Shown here piece after piece: positions 1 to 8,481 of a stretch of DNA of 64,000 nt. The translations under genes and the position numbers were made by a program. How positions within the stretch are numbered: the first letter of the stretch is position 1; every line of letters begins with the position of its first letter. The notes under the pieces were generated by a model. The model was not told where the DNA came from, did not search any database, and saw only the letters and a program-made list of their open reading frames with translations. Source of the DNA: FEB-12 sp964503315 (GTDB taxonomy: Bacteria; Zixibacteria; MSB-5A5; GN15; FEB-12); contig CAZCZL010000008.1 in the NCBI GenBank assembly GCA_964503315.1, positions 78,060 through 142,059 of the forward strand, given 5' to 3'.

Positions 1-1
1 A

Positions 2-1309
2 GACTGGCAGCGGCGCAAGGATTTCGCCGTCACCGGGCTGATCCTGCCGACGTATTATCATCGCGATGATACGCTCGCGCTCAGGATATACTATCACGGC
101 AAAAACTACATGATGCCGCTTCCGTATACCGCTGACCCGACTCCCGCGCCGGTGAAGGTGACTCTAATAGCGCCGAAGGATTTTGTCTATATCGTACCGG
201 GCATGGGGACGCCCGAAGATATCGGCAAGGGAAAGCAGAAGATAGTCGCCGAGCCGATGCAGCCGATCAGCATGCTTCAGTTCAGGAGCTACTCCAAGTC
301 CTACACGAATGTCGAAGGGCAAGCGACCTCGGGAATCCCGCTCACATTTATAAAGTCACCGCAGATAACCAAAAAGAACTTTGACTGTTTTGTGCCGGAT
401 GAGATATACCAGCCGGCGGTGACAGGAGCATTGGATTTTGTGGCCGCCCGTCTGGGAAATCCGCCGAACGCGTTTGATATGACCATCCAACCGGAAGGGA
501 AGATGTCACTCCCCGGTCACGCCGAAGTCACGCAGGTCTATTGCCTGCGCGATGGCACCGGCGGCATCCACCTGGTTGCGGGGACAGAGTTAGCGCGCCA
601 ATGGTTTGGACCCTCGGTCCGTCCAGCGACCGACCGTGAAACCTGGCTTGCCGAAGCTGCCTCCCTCTATCTCGGTCTTATGTACACGCAGAGCGCGTTG
701 CCGGGCTCGCCGTTCTACAGCGAATTGCTCTATCGTCGCGATATCTATATCACCGAACTGGACAACCAGCATGACCAGCCGCTGGCGACGGGCGACCGGG
801 TCGAAGACTCACTTCGGGCCTACAAAGGCGCGTGGGTAATGCATATGCTCCGGCAGATGATGTTCGATCTGGAGAAGCGTTCGGATCGCGCGTTCCTCAA
901 GTTCCTGCAGGAAATAACCACCACTGTCAACTCCCGTAGCTTCACTAACGCGGATATCATCCGCATAGCAGAAAAACATGCCGGGATCGACCTTGATCCG
1001 TTCTTCGCGGTCTATCTGTACGGCATCGGCGTACCTGAGTTTGATGTCACTTACACGATCGTACCGGCCGGCGCTGAGTGGAATATCAATGTGAATGTCG
1101 CGGTCAACAAAGTTCCTCCGACGTTCTCTATGCCGATAACTATCCAGGTGGCGAACGAGGATGGCTCGCAGAAGTTCCTCCGCCAGACGGTCAGCGGACC
1201 GCAGAGTTCGTTTGTGCTGGGACCATTCGCGGCCAAGCCGAAAGAGATGATCTTCAACGAATTTGCCTCGGCACTCTCGAAAGACAAGGTCGCGAAAGGA
1301 AAAAGCTGA
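2..1309 (+). CDS. M1-family peptidase-like protein, 3' part, active site degenerate
   Basis: The frame is open from the left edge of the window, so the gene starts upstream; 435 codons are visible. The pattern TELARQWFG followed about 20 residues later by WLAEAASLY aligns with the zinc signature of M1 metallopeptidases (HExxHxWFG, then WLxEGFAxY). Both zinc-binding histidines are replaced: Thr is encoded at 584-586 and Arg at 596-598. The catalytic Glu of the motif and the third-ligand Glu are kept. The downstream part, including a helical stretch around 830-1030 and a C-terminal beta-rich region, fits the M1 tail. Known of the family: these residues hold the catalytic zinc. Inference: the protein is not an active peptidase and may be a binding or structural homologue. 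It lies 44 bases upstream of hflX on the same strand, so co-transcription is possible. Confidence 0.75.
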   Translation, partial: DWQRRKDFAVTGLILPTYYHRDDTLALRIYYHGKNYMMPLPYTADPTPAPVKVTLIAPKDFVYIVPGMGTPEDIGKGKQKIVAEPMQPISMLQFRSYSKSYTNVEGQATSGIPLTFIKSPQITKKNFDCFVPDEIYQPAVTGALDFVAARLGNPPNAFDMTIQPEGKMSLPGHAEVTQVYCLRDGTGGIHLVAGTELARQWFGPSVRPATDRETWLAEAASLYLGLMYTQSALPGSPFYSELLYRRDIYITELDNQHDQPLATGDRVEDSLRAYKGAWVMHMLRQMMFDLEKRSDRAFLKFLQEITTTVNSRSFTNADIIRIAEKHAGIDLDPFFAVYLYGIGVPEFDVTYTIVPAGAEWNINVNVAVNKVPPTFSMPITIQVANEDGSQKFLRQTVSGPQSSFVLGPFAAKPKEMIFNEFASALSKDKVAKGKS

Positions 1310-1353
1310 GTTTGAAAGTCGCCATGCGCGCGCGGGAGATGTATCTTTAGTCG

Positions 1354-2466
1354 ATGGTGATCGAGTACGGCAAACCGGAGACTGAACGCGCTATCCTCAT
1401 CGGATTGGCGTTGGATTCGCGCAAACGATCCGAAGTGGCGGAATCTCTCGAGGAACTCGCGCAGCTGACAACTTCCGCAGGCGCGCAGGTGATCGGCCGG
1501 CGGATCCAGGTCAAGCCGCATCCCAACCCGGCGACCTTTGTCGGAAAAGGTCTGGTCGAGGAGCTCAAGACGCAGTTGTCTGAACTCAACGGCAACTGCG
1601 TTATCTTTGACGACCCTCTTTCTCCTGCGCAACAGCGTAATCTGGAAGAAGCGCTCGAAGCCAAAGTGATCGACCGTTCGATCCTGATTCTCGATATCTT
1701 CGCCACGCGCGCGCGTACCGCGGCGGCTCGTCTGCAGGTAGAACTCGCGCAACTCGAGTATACACTCCCTCGTCTGACCGGCGCATGGGTCCACTTCTCC
1801 CGTCAGTACGGCGGCATCGGCGCCAAGGGACCGGGTGAAACTCAGCTCGAAGTGGACCGTCGACAGATCCGCACCAAGATATCTCATCTCAAAGAAAAGC
1901 TCAAAAAGCTGGCGACCCAGCGGCAGACGCAGCGATCATCGCGACAGGATCTTTTCAAAGTCGCGTTGGTCGGTTACACTAACGCGGGCAAATCAACGCT
2001 CTTCAATAATCTGACCAAGGCGGATGTCCGTTCGGCGGATCAGTTGTTCACGACGCTTGATTCGACCACGCGATTGATGGCGATCGATCATCCCAAACAG
2101 ATCGTGCTTTCGGACACCGTTGGATTCATCAAGAAGCTCCCGCACCAGTTGGTAGAGTCATTCAAATCGACTCTTGAGGAGGTTAGGCAATCTGACCTGT
2201 TGATGCACATTATAGATGCTTCGGATCCGAGGATTGAAGAACGGATAAGTCAGACCCGCGAAGTGCTCAAGGAGATAGGGGCCGACGGCATTGATTACCT
2301 TATGGTATACAACAAGATAGACCTTTGCCCGGAGTTCCTCCCGCCTCCATCGAACGGACATCGGACGATAGCGATCTCGGCTCAGGAGCGGATCGGTCTG
2401 GCCGCGCTCAAGGCCGAGATCATTGCCCTCGCCGACCGTTTTCAGCAAGTTCGCCAATCCCGCTAA
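1354..2466 (+). CDS. hflX: Ribosome-associated GTPase HflX
   Basis: HflX is a GTPase that binds the 50S subunit and splits or rescues stalled ribosomes. The 370-residue product has the HflX N-terminal domain, the family signature GPGETQLEVDRR near residue 159, a coiled linker, and a complete G domain: G1 GYTNAGKST at residues 207-215, G3 DTVGF near 254, G4 NKID near 320 and G5 SAQ near the end. It is somewhat shorter than E. coli HflX because the C-terminal extension is short. The ATG at 1354 gives a normal HflX N terminus; no strong Shine-Dalgarno is visible. It is followed 45 bases later by a response regulator gene on the same strand. Confidence 0.97.
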   Translation: MVIEYGKPETERAILIGLALDSRKRSEVAESLEELAQLTTSAGAQVIGRRIQVKPHPNPATFVGKGLVEELKTQLSELNGNCVIFDDPLSPAQQRNLEEALEAKVIDRSILILDIFATRARTAAARLQVELAQLEYTLPRLTGAWVHFSRQYGGIGAKGPGETQLEVDRRQIRTKISHLKEKLKKLATQRQTQRSSRQDLFKVALVGYTNAGKSTLFNNLTKADVRSADQLFTTLDSTTRLMAIDHPKQIVLSDTVGFIKKLPHQLVESFKSTLEEVRQSDLLMHIIDASDPRIEERISQTREVLKEIGADGIDYLMVYNKIDLCPEFLPPPSNGHRTIAISAQERIGLAALKAEIIALADRFQQVRQSR

Positions 2467-2511
2467 ACTCCCTCTAAGTTTTTGCCGATACAACGCTTAG
2501 AGGAACGTACC

Positions 2512-2868
2512 ATGGGCAAAAAGATTCTGATCGTCGACGACAATCCCAACATGTCATCTCTCTTATGCGAGATGCTCGAAGTTTTTGATTATGAATCTGT
2601 CCGGGCGAACGACGGACGTCAGGCGCTGGATGCTTTGGCGAAAGAGCCGTTTGCCATGGTCATCACCGACATGCGCATGCCGAACATGACCGGACTGGAA
2701 CTCCTGAAAGAAGTGAAAGACAAACATCCCAAGATCCCGGTCGTGCTTATCTCCGGCTACTCGGTCGCGGAGATCGAGGCCGGTGCGAATGGCCTCAAGC
2801 CGGACGGATTCCTCGGGAAACCGCTGATGATGTCGGATATCGAGAGATTGCTGAATACGTTGTTGTAA
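2512..2868 (+). CDS. Stand-alone response regulator receiver protein
   Basis: A CheY-like single receiver domain of 118 residues with no output domain. It begins KKILIVDDNPN, carrying the acidic Mg-binding pair; it has the phosphoacceptor Asp in ITDMRMPNM, a conserved Ser in VLISGYS, and the conserved Lys in FLGKPL. It should take phosphate from a histidine kinase encoded elsewhere, since none is seen here, and signal through protein contacts. The start at 2512 was chosen because TAGAGGAA (2498-2505) lies seven bases upstream; a TTG at 2482 would only add an unsupported extension. A strong terminator follows at 2888-2915. Confidence 0.93.
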   Translation: MGKKILIVDDNPNMSSLLCEMLEVFDYESVRANDGRQALDALAKEPFAMVITDMRMPNMTGLELLKEVKDKHPKIPVVLISGYSVAEIEAGANGLKPDGFLGKPLMMSDIERLLNTLL

Positions 2869-2887
2869 GGCATAGATGCGTTACCTG

Positions 2888-2915
2888 GCCCGCGGAGCGA
2901 TCCGCGGGCTTTTTT
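2888..2915 (+). terminator. Rho-independent terminator after the response regulator
   Basis: A nine-pair perfect GC-rich stem (GCCCGCGGA / TCCGCGGGC) with a GCGA loop is followed by six T. It closes the hflX/response-regulator unit and separates it from the secreted-protein cluster. Confidence 0.9.
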
Positions 2916-2916
2916 G

Positions 2917-2946
2917 TTGGGATAAACAGAGAGCGCGGAGTATATT
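2917..2946 (+). promoter_or_regulatory. Possible sigma70-type promoter of the triplicated secreted-protein genes
   Basis: TTGGGA (2917-2922) and TATATT (2941-2946) are separated by 18 bases, directly after a terminator and just ahead of the first secreted-protein gene. The implied 5' leader is very short and begins at the Shine-Dalgarno. Position supports it; the hexamers are only fair. Confidence 0.35.
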
Positions 2947-2965
2947 ATGGGCGGAGGGTAATGAG

Positions 2966-4489
2966 ATGATTCGCTACTTGTTTCTGCTTGCCGTGGCGCT
3001 GCTCGCTCTCCGCGTCAGTGCTGCCGATGTCCATGTGATCTATTCTACCCAGATCGACAATTTGCATGTATCAAAGCATGTCGGCGCTATCCTCGACTCC
3101 GACAAACAACTTGAGGGGTTTGTAGTGTCGGACAGCTCCAAACTCCTTCGCCTGATCTGGCTCGATGGAAGACCCGAGGATTCGATCGCGTTGACAGTCT
3201 GGCCTCATAGGACGGTGAATTTTCGCACCCAAGACTCGCTGTACATCTATGGGTTCTTCGAAAGAAATGATCATGTCGACTACAACGGTACCTATCCGGA
3301 GCTGACTCGGCTGACGGTAACAAATGAGCTCACTGAGAGAAGGACGGTTGTTCCCCAGTTGTACTGGGGAGTTAATCCAATGGACTATATGGGGTGCATA
3401 CCGCTGAAGGAGAATCTCCGGCTTGATCTCGATTCATCGGGAGAGGTGAGAGCGGTTACTTTTGAAGACCGAATTGACTGGTGGGGGTATATTTTCACTA
3501 TAGGCAGTACCAGGGGTATTGTGGGGACATCGGTGTCTTACTCACCGGACTTCAGCACAATACTGCATCGCTCAAGTAATGAACTTCTGCGACCGGGGTA
3601 CTTCACCAACGACACGACGTTGGAATACTTCCGGGGAAGTCTCACCTACTATTATCAGGATTCATGGGATGAATGGAGTCCGCCCACGGAGTGGACGGCG
3701 GTCAAAATGTCGCTAGGGAATGCTCTTGGCGCACAGCGCACGCTTTACTATAAGGGCAGCACTGATCTGACGCAGATCATCACAGGTGATTTCACCGACC
3801 AGTTTCCCTACGATGAGGTGTTGGTCTGTAGCCGAACGAGCTTATTAGATACGGGTACGATTGCTCAGAAGAACTTGTCATGTTACCATTTCGCAAATGG
3901 AGTGCCCGAACTTGTTTGGAGTACTCTTGAAACAGGAGATTACCTGAAATGGGGCGTGTATCCCGAATTCTATTTCGCTCCACGCGGCGCTATCATCAGT
4001 ACTCTTCGTTCATCAGTGCACTTCATAAATGCAAGAACTGGACAGTTCGCGGATTCAGTCAATATTGGTCGCTACATAAGCAATTATGAGTATTTTGTAA
4101 CCGGCGAGGCAGGCGAAGACCTCAATCTTCTGACTCGTTATAATGACACTCTTTTTGTCTATCGTCTGGACGCCATTGTCGATGTACCGGATGATGATCC
4201 TCGTACTCCTTTCTCCTTCACCCTCTCCCAAAACTACCCCAACCCGTTCAACGCGACGACCGAGATTCGCTTCTCGCTCGCACGCTCGGCGGATGTAAAG
4301 CTCACGGTCTACAACCTCCTCGGCCAAAACGTGAAGACGCTGATTGACGGGAGAACCAGCGCCGGTGAGCACCGGGTTGCGTGGGATGGCACAGACGCTT
4401 CGGGCAGACCCTGCGCTACCGGGGTCTATTTGTATCGCCTGCAGACTGAAATAATGTCCGAATGTCACAAAATGGTGTTACTGAAGTGA
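2966..4489 (+). CDS. Secreted protein with type IX-style C-terminal sorting domain (paralogue 1 of 3)
   Basis: A 507-residue protein with an N-terminal signal peptide (MIRYLFLLAVALLALRVSA), a long beta-rich body of unknown function, and a C-terminal domain of about 80 residues with NYPNPFN, LTVYNLLGQ, GEHRVAWDGTD and GVYLYRL. This is the classic FCB secretion/sorting tail. The body contains a block ending in a GDFTDQFPYDEV pattern and an LSCYHFANGVPELVW pattern, which recur in the next two genes and look like parts of a beta-propeller. The start at 2966 is preceded by GGAGGG; the longer frame would read through the terminator at 2888-2915. It should be exported and anchored at the cell surface or released. 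The function of the body is not recognised. Confidence 0.88.
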   Translation: MIRYLFLLAVALLALRVSAADVHVIYSTQIDNLHVSKHVGAILDSDKQLEGFVVSDSSKLLRLIWLDGRPEDSIALTVWPHRTVNFRTQDSLYIYGFFERNDHVDYNGTYPELTRLTVTNELTERRTVVPQLYWGVNPMDYMGCIPLKENLRLDLDSSGEVRAVTFEDRIDWWGYIFTIGSTRGIVGTSVSYSPDFSTILHRSSNELLRPGYFTNDTTLEYFRGSLTYYYQDSWDEWSPPTEWTAVKMSLGNALGAQRTLYYKGSTDLTQIITGDFTDQFPYDEVLVCSRTSLLDTGTIAQKNLSCYHFANGVPELVWSTLETGDYLKWGVYPEFYFAPRGAIISTLRSSVHFINARTGQFADSVNIGRYISNYEYFVTGEAGEDLNLLTRYNDTLFVYRLDAIVDVPDDDPRTPFSFTLSQNYPNPFNATTEIRFSLARSADVKLTVYNLLGQNVKTLIDGRTSAGEHRVAWDGTDASGRPCATGVYLYRLQTEIMSECHKMVLLK

Positions 4490-4507
4490 GAGGCGGAGGG
4501 TAATGAG

Positions 4508-6001
4508 ATGATTCTACGAATTATACTTGCGGTTCTGTTGGCTCTGCCTCTGATCGGTCAAGCGTCTGATTATCGCGTGATTCACAGCGAATGGATCCCG
4601 GAAGCAAACTACGTTCAGGCAGTCGACCCGATTCTTTCACCATCAGAAGAACTGCTTGGAGTGGTCTGTCTCAAGTTTGACCGACTTGAAATCCTGCTGT
4701 ATGACCGGGACTCCCTTATCACAATTATAACTGACCCTGGCCCGTATTCGTTTGGTGTTCCTCTCTCCATCGTGAGTTTATTACAGGATGATACTCTAAA
4801 TGTATATATCGATTACGATGTGGGTTACTCTGGTGACAGCACCTTTTTTCAGAAGGTCACTTTGATCGGAAATGTTGTCCATCACGACACCGTGCGCTAC
4901 GCAATTCCAATTATGTGGAATTATCGCGACCGAGAAGCGCATCGTCAAAAAGTGCGAATTGAAAGAACTAACCACGGGAGAGAAGTCAGGCTGTGTATCG
5001 AAAAGCACATGACCTACTATGACTTTAGTTCGGGGGGTGCAGAATGGTGGCGGGAGGATCTGTCCACCACCATGTTCATTGATCCGGGTTCTCTGGCGTT
5101 GCTTGAGCGATTTAGCTATCCGTTCATGGAACGTGGGAAATTCAGTTCTTCACCAGACAGACAGTTCGCCGCATACGGCATGCATTACAATGACTACCAG
5201 GACCCAACGAGCTCCGGTTATTACCGCTTTTCGTCAATGCAACTGCTCGATTCATCGGGACATTCGGAATTCCAGGAGAATTTCGCGTACGGCGACCAGT
5301 GGCTGGCAGTTGGCGATGTCTCGGAACAGTATCCATTCGACGAAGTGATCTACTATGGACTCAATGCCGGACTGGATTACGCCCATTCGCCAGCGCAATG
5401 GAATCTGAGCTGTTACAACTTCTCGACAGGCTCTCCGGTTGAGGTGTGGTATCGTCCGATCTCCGGCATTCAGCCGGATCACCTCTTCGAACGTGCCAGT
5501 GTCCTTATGGCCTGGCGCGGTGACAGCACACTACTCTTTGTCAATGCGTCAAATGGTGACATCTTTGATTCCACGATCATTCCAGGGCATCCATCGGTCA
5601 GGAAGGCATTCGCCTACTGGAGTGACTCACCTCTGCATGCTGCGGTCATGATTGGCGATTCCGCGATGGTCCTTGAATTTGATGCGATTGTTGATGTTCC
5701 TTCCGATGAACCCCTAACCCCCTCCTCCTTCACTCTCTCTCAAAACTACCCCAATCCGTTCAACGCGACGACTGAGATTCGCTTCAATCTCTCACGGGCG
5801 ACCGAAGTGAAGCTCACCGTCTACAATCTGCTCGGTCAGGAAGTGCGGACCCTGATTTGCAGCGAAATCTCCGCGGGAGAGCATCGAGTGACATGGGATG
5901 GGACAGATGACATTGGACATCCCTGCGCCACCGGCGTCTATTTGTATCGATTGGAGTTCGAACAAGCATCCCAGTCGCGCAAGATGATCCTGCTGAAATG
6001 A
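4508..6001 (+). CDS. Secreted protein with type IX-style C-terminal sorting domain (paralogue 2 of 3)
   Basis: A 497-residue paralogue of the preceding protein. It has a signal peptide (residues 1-19), the same beta-rich body with the GDVSEQYPFDEV block and the LSCYNFSTGSPVEVW block, and a C-terminal NYPNPFNATTEIRF sorting domain. The 23 bases from 4492 to 4514, holding the Shine-Dalgarno GGAGGG and the start codon, are identical to 2950-2972 before paralogue 1, evidence of segmental duplication. The stop codon overlaps the start of paralogue 3, so the genes are probably translated in tandem. The function of the body is unknown. Confidence 0.88.
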   Translation: MILRIILAVLLALPLIGQASDYRVIHSEWIPEANYVQAVDPILSPSEELLGVVCLKFDRLEILLYDRDSLITIITDPGPYSFGVPLSIVSLLQDDTLNVYIDYDVGYSGDSTFFQKVTLIGNVVHHDTVRYAIPIMWNYRDREAHRQKVRIERTNHGREVRLCIEKHMTYYDFSSGGAEWWREDLSTTMFIDPGSLALLERFSYPFMERGKFSSSPDRQFAAYGMHYNDYQDPTSSGYYRFSSMQLLDSSGHSEFQENFAYGDQWLAVGDVSEQYPFDEVIYYGLNAGLDYAHSPAQWNLSCYNFSTGSPVEVWYRPISGIQPDHLFERASVLMAWRGDSTLLFVNASNGDIFDSTIIPGHPSVRKAFAYWSDSPLHAAVMIGDSAMVLEFDAIVDVPSDEPLTPSSFTLSQNYPNPFNATTEIRFNLSRATEVKLTVYNLLGQEVRTLICSEISAGEHRVTWDGTDDIGHPCATGVYLYRLEFEQASQSRKMILLK

Positions 6002-7530
6002 GCATCTCTATGAGAACGTACTTACTGCCCGGATGTGTCGCTGTCTTACTGCTCCTTGGTGTGGTTCAAGCCGCCGAGCTTAGACTCGTTCAAACCAACC
6101 ACGTATTGGGTGCCGGCCGCTTGATCCACTTCGAGCCGTTCATTAGCTCCCAGGGTCCGGCAACTGGCTTTGTGGCCTGCGACCAGAGCAATAGCACGAT
6201 CCGCATTGAGCGATTTGACAATGCGTCGCTCTCCCGAAACATCCAACTCCCCGGTGTACCATACGACGTAACGCACTACTTTTCAGGCGACTCTCTAGTA
6301 GTGTATGCCGCGTACCACACGATGTACAACCTTCGCGTCGGACGATTTGTGTTGGTTGGTGATACCGTAGTGCAGAACGACATTCCCGTCCAGTATGTCA
6401 ATCAAGGCGAGGATTGGTGGTATTTTGGCGGGATGGAGTATATCTCGATCCGCTTGGACAGCGCGAATATGGCGTCTCCGCAAGCGGTGATCCTGGAGTG
6501 GTACTGGACCTTCAGTTACTACGACGTTACTCAAGGTTCTGAAGACCAAACGAAAGCTCACTCCATGGTGATATCGCTCGATTTGTCACAGACGATCCAT
6601 TTGGGCCTGGAGAAGTTTCTCTTGCCGGGCGACTACCGAAGCGGACAGGGGCGTGAGATCATTGGTATCGGAGCTTTGGCGGGAAATGGCCAGTACTGCG
6701 ACCTGTGGGATTGCCGTTCCTGGGACTACAAGCGCAATTGGGTCTGGTTACTTGAGAATGACGACGACACAGTATTCTCAGAGTACCATGACACAAGTGT
6801 GGTCCATAGCGCTGTGAGCGGTGACCTCACTGACGCTCTGCCGGGCGACGAGGTAGTCATTGCAGGGTACCGTATGGGGCTCGACTCGCAATTCATTAGC
6901 GGACAGAATTTCGTCGCCGCCTATTCATTCGCTACCGGCGTTCCACAGGAGATCTGGCGTAAACAGCCCATGAACGGACAGGTGACCTATGCTCCACTCT
7001 GTCTATGGGAAGGAGTTCAGTTTCTGATTCTCCAACCAGTATCATCCCCGCGTTCTATTCTGGTCTGGCATTCAGACACTGGGGAGAAGTTTGACTCAAT
7101 CTATTTCAATGGTCCAATGATCCCCCGTGACTTTTTTGCCAGCGATGATGTGTGGGTGGGTTTCTACATTTTTGGCGGGGCAGGTGACAGCACTTATCTG
7201 TATTGGTATGATTTTGTGGTGGATGTCGATGACGAACAACCCGACCTCCCTTCCTCCTTCACTCTCTCCCAAAACTACCCCAACCCGTTCAATGCTACGA
7301 CCGAGATTCGCTTCTCGCTCGCCCGAGCGGCTGAGGTGACACTCACTGTCTACAATCTGCTCGGTCAGGAAGCGCGGACCCTGATTAACGGCAAAATCTC
7401 CGCCGGTGAGCATCGGGTTGCGTGGGATGGCACAGACGCTTCGGGCAAACCCTGCGCTACCGGGGTCTATTTGTATCAGATTCAGACCGCGGACGCATCT
7501 CAGAGTCGCAAAATGCTCCTGCTCAAATAG
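5998..7530 (+). CDS. Secreted protein with type IX-style C-terminal sorting domain (paralogue 3 of 3)
   Basis: A 510-residue paralogue whose ATG overlaps the previous TGA (ATGA at 5998-6001), suggesting translational coupling. A second in-frame ATG at 6010 would give an equally good signal peptide (MRTYLLPGCVAVLLLLGVVQA). The body carries the counterpart blocks GDLTDALPGDEVVIAG and AAYSFATGVPQEIW, and the tail carries NYPNPFNATTEIRF, LTVYNLLGQE and GVYLYQI. The 3' end is nearly identical in DNA to that of paralogue 1 although the bodies have diverged strongly. Exported surface or extracellular protein of unknown role. Confidence 0.88.
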   Translation: MSISMRTYLLPGCVAVLLLLGVVQAAELRLVQTNHVLGAGRLIHFEPFISSQGPATGFVACDQSNSTIRIERFDNASLSRNIQLPGVPYDVTHYFSGDSLVVYAAYHTMYNLRVGRFVLVGDTVVQNDIPVQYVNQGEDWWYFGGMEYISIRLDSANMASPQAVILEWYWTFSYYDVTQGSEDQTKAHSMVISLDLSQTIHLGLEKFLLPGDYRSGQGREIIGIGALAGNGQYCDLWDCRSWDYKRNWVWLLENDDDTVFSEYHDTSVVHSAVSGDLTDALPGDEVVIAGYRMGLDSQFISGQNFVAAYSFATGVPQEIWRKQPMNGQVTYAPLCLWEGVQFLILQPVSSPRSILVWHSDTGEKFDSIYFNGPMIPRDFFASDDVWVGFYIFGGAGDSTYLYWYDFVVDVDDEQPDLPSSFTLSQNYPNPFNATTEIRFSLARAAEVTLTVYNLLGQEARTLINGKISAGEHRVAWDGTDASGKPCATGVYLYQIQTADASQSRKMLLLK

Positions 7531-7588
7531 GCAAAAGCACCTACGGTACCCCCACTTGATTCCGCCGGCCAACCCGTTATCTTCCGGC

Positions 7589-8260
7589 ATGCGCCAATAT
7601 CTTAGACAATCCCAGCTTTTTGCCCAGCTCGATGATAAATCTCTGGATGAGGTCGCCGCGGCCGCCTCGCTCAAGAACGTGGCCAAAAACGAACTGATAT
7701 TCTATCAGGGGGATATTGCCCACGCGTTCTTCGTGGTTGCTTCCGGCAAGGTGAAGGTCTTCAAGATGTCTCCCGATGGGAAAGAACAGATCCTGCTCAT
7801 CGCCAATGCCGGCGATTCGTTTGCCGAGGCCGCGCTCTTCTCCGGCGGACGCTTCCCCGCCTCGGCGCAGGCCCTTGAAGACTCCGAACTGATCGTCATC
7901 AGCCGCGAGCGGTTTGTCGCGCTAATAGAAAAGAATCCGGATATCGCCGTGAACCTGATCGCTCGGCTGGCGGGGCTCCTTCGAAAAATGACTTCTCTTG
8001 TCGAAGAACTCTCTCTTACCGATGTCACCACCCGTCTCGCGCATTATCTGGCCGACCAGGTGGAACCATCGCACTCCGGACCGGTTACTATACAACTGGA
8101 AGAGAAAAAGGGTGTGCTGGCGGCGCAACTTGGGACTATCCCGGAGACACTCTCCCGTTCTTTCGCCCGGCTGGTGAAAGAGAAGATGATCACAATGGAT
8201 GGCGCGGAGATACGGATACTGGATATCGACCGGATGCGCGAACTGGCCGGCATCGATTAA
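7589..8260 (+). CDS. Crp/Fnr-family transcriptional regulator
   Basis: A 223-residue protein with an N-terminal cyclic-nucleotide-binding-type beta roll (residues about 5-120; GDIAHAFFVVASGKVKVFK, GDSFAEAALFSGGRFPAS), a long dimerisation helix and a C-terminal winged helix-turn-helix (KKGVLAAQLGTIPETLSRSFARL). No Fnr-type cysteine cluster is visible, so it is more likely to sense a small ligand or redox partner than to carry an iron-sulfur cluster. The ATG at 7589 was preferred over an upstream frame that overlaps the previous gene. A small iron-sulfur protein gene follows 21 bases later and may share the transcript. Confidence 0.92.
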   Translation: MRQYLRQSQLFAQLDDKSLDEVAAAASLKNVAKNELIFYQGDIAHAFFVVASGKVKVFKMSPDGKEQILLIANAGDSFAEAALFSGGRFPASAQALEDSELIVISRERFVALIEKNPDIAVNLIARLAGLLRKMTSLVEELSLTDVTTRLAHYLADQVEPSHSGPVTIQLEEKKGVLAAQLGTIPETLSRSFARLVKEKMITMDGAEIRILDIDRMRELAGID

Positions 8261-8281
8261 CAAGAAAAGAGGGCTTTGGAG

Positions 8282-8476
8282 ATGGAACTGGGCAATATCA
8301 AGATCAGGATCAACCCGAACGGTTCGGCGAAGATCGAATGCGCGCAGGCGGAGATCACGCTCCCCGACGGTTCGGTCGTCGTGAAAGAGGGAGTCTTTTC
8401 TCTCTGCCGCTGCGGGCTTTCGCAGAAAAAGCCGTTCTGCGACGGCACACACAAGACGAGCGAGTTTCAGGGATAA
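8282..8476 (+). CDS. CDGSH-type iron-sulfur protein
   Basis: A 64-residue protein whose C-terminal half holds the full CDGSH signature CRCGLSQKKPFCDGTH: Cys42, Cys44, Cys53 and His57 would bind a redox-active, labile [2Fe-2S] cluster, as in mitoNEET-like proteins. There is no membrane segment, so it should be cytoplasmic. The ATG at 8282 follows AAGAGGG at a suitable distance; a TTG two codons upstream is less likely. It directly follows the Crp/Fnr-type regulator, suggesting shared transcription and perhaps a redox-linked role. Confidence 0.92.
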   Translation: MELGNIKIRINPNGSAKIECAQAEITLPDGSVVVKEGVFSLCRCGLSQKKPFCDGTHKTSEFQG

Positions 8477-8481
8477 TTCTT

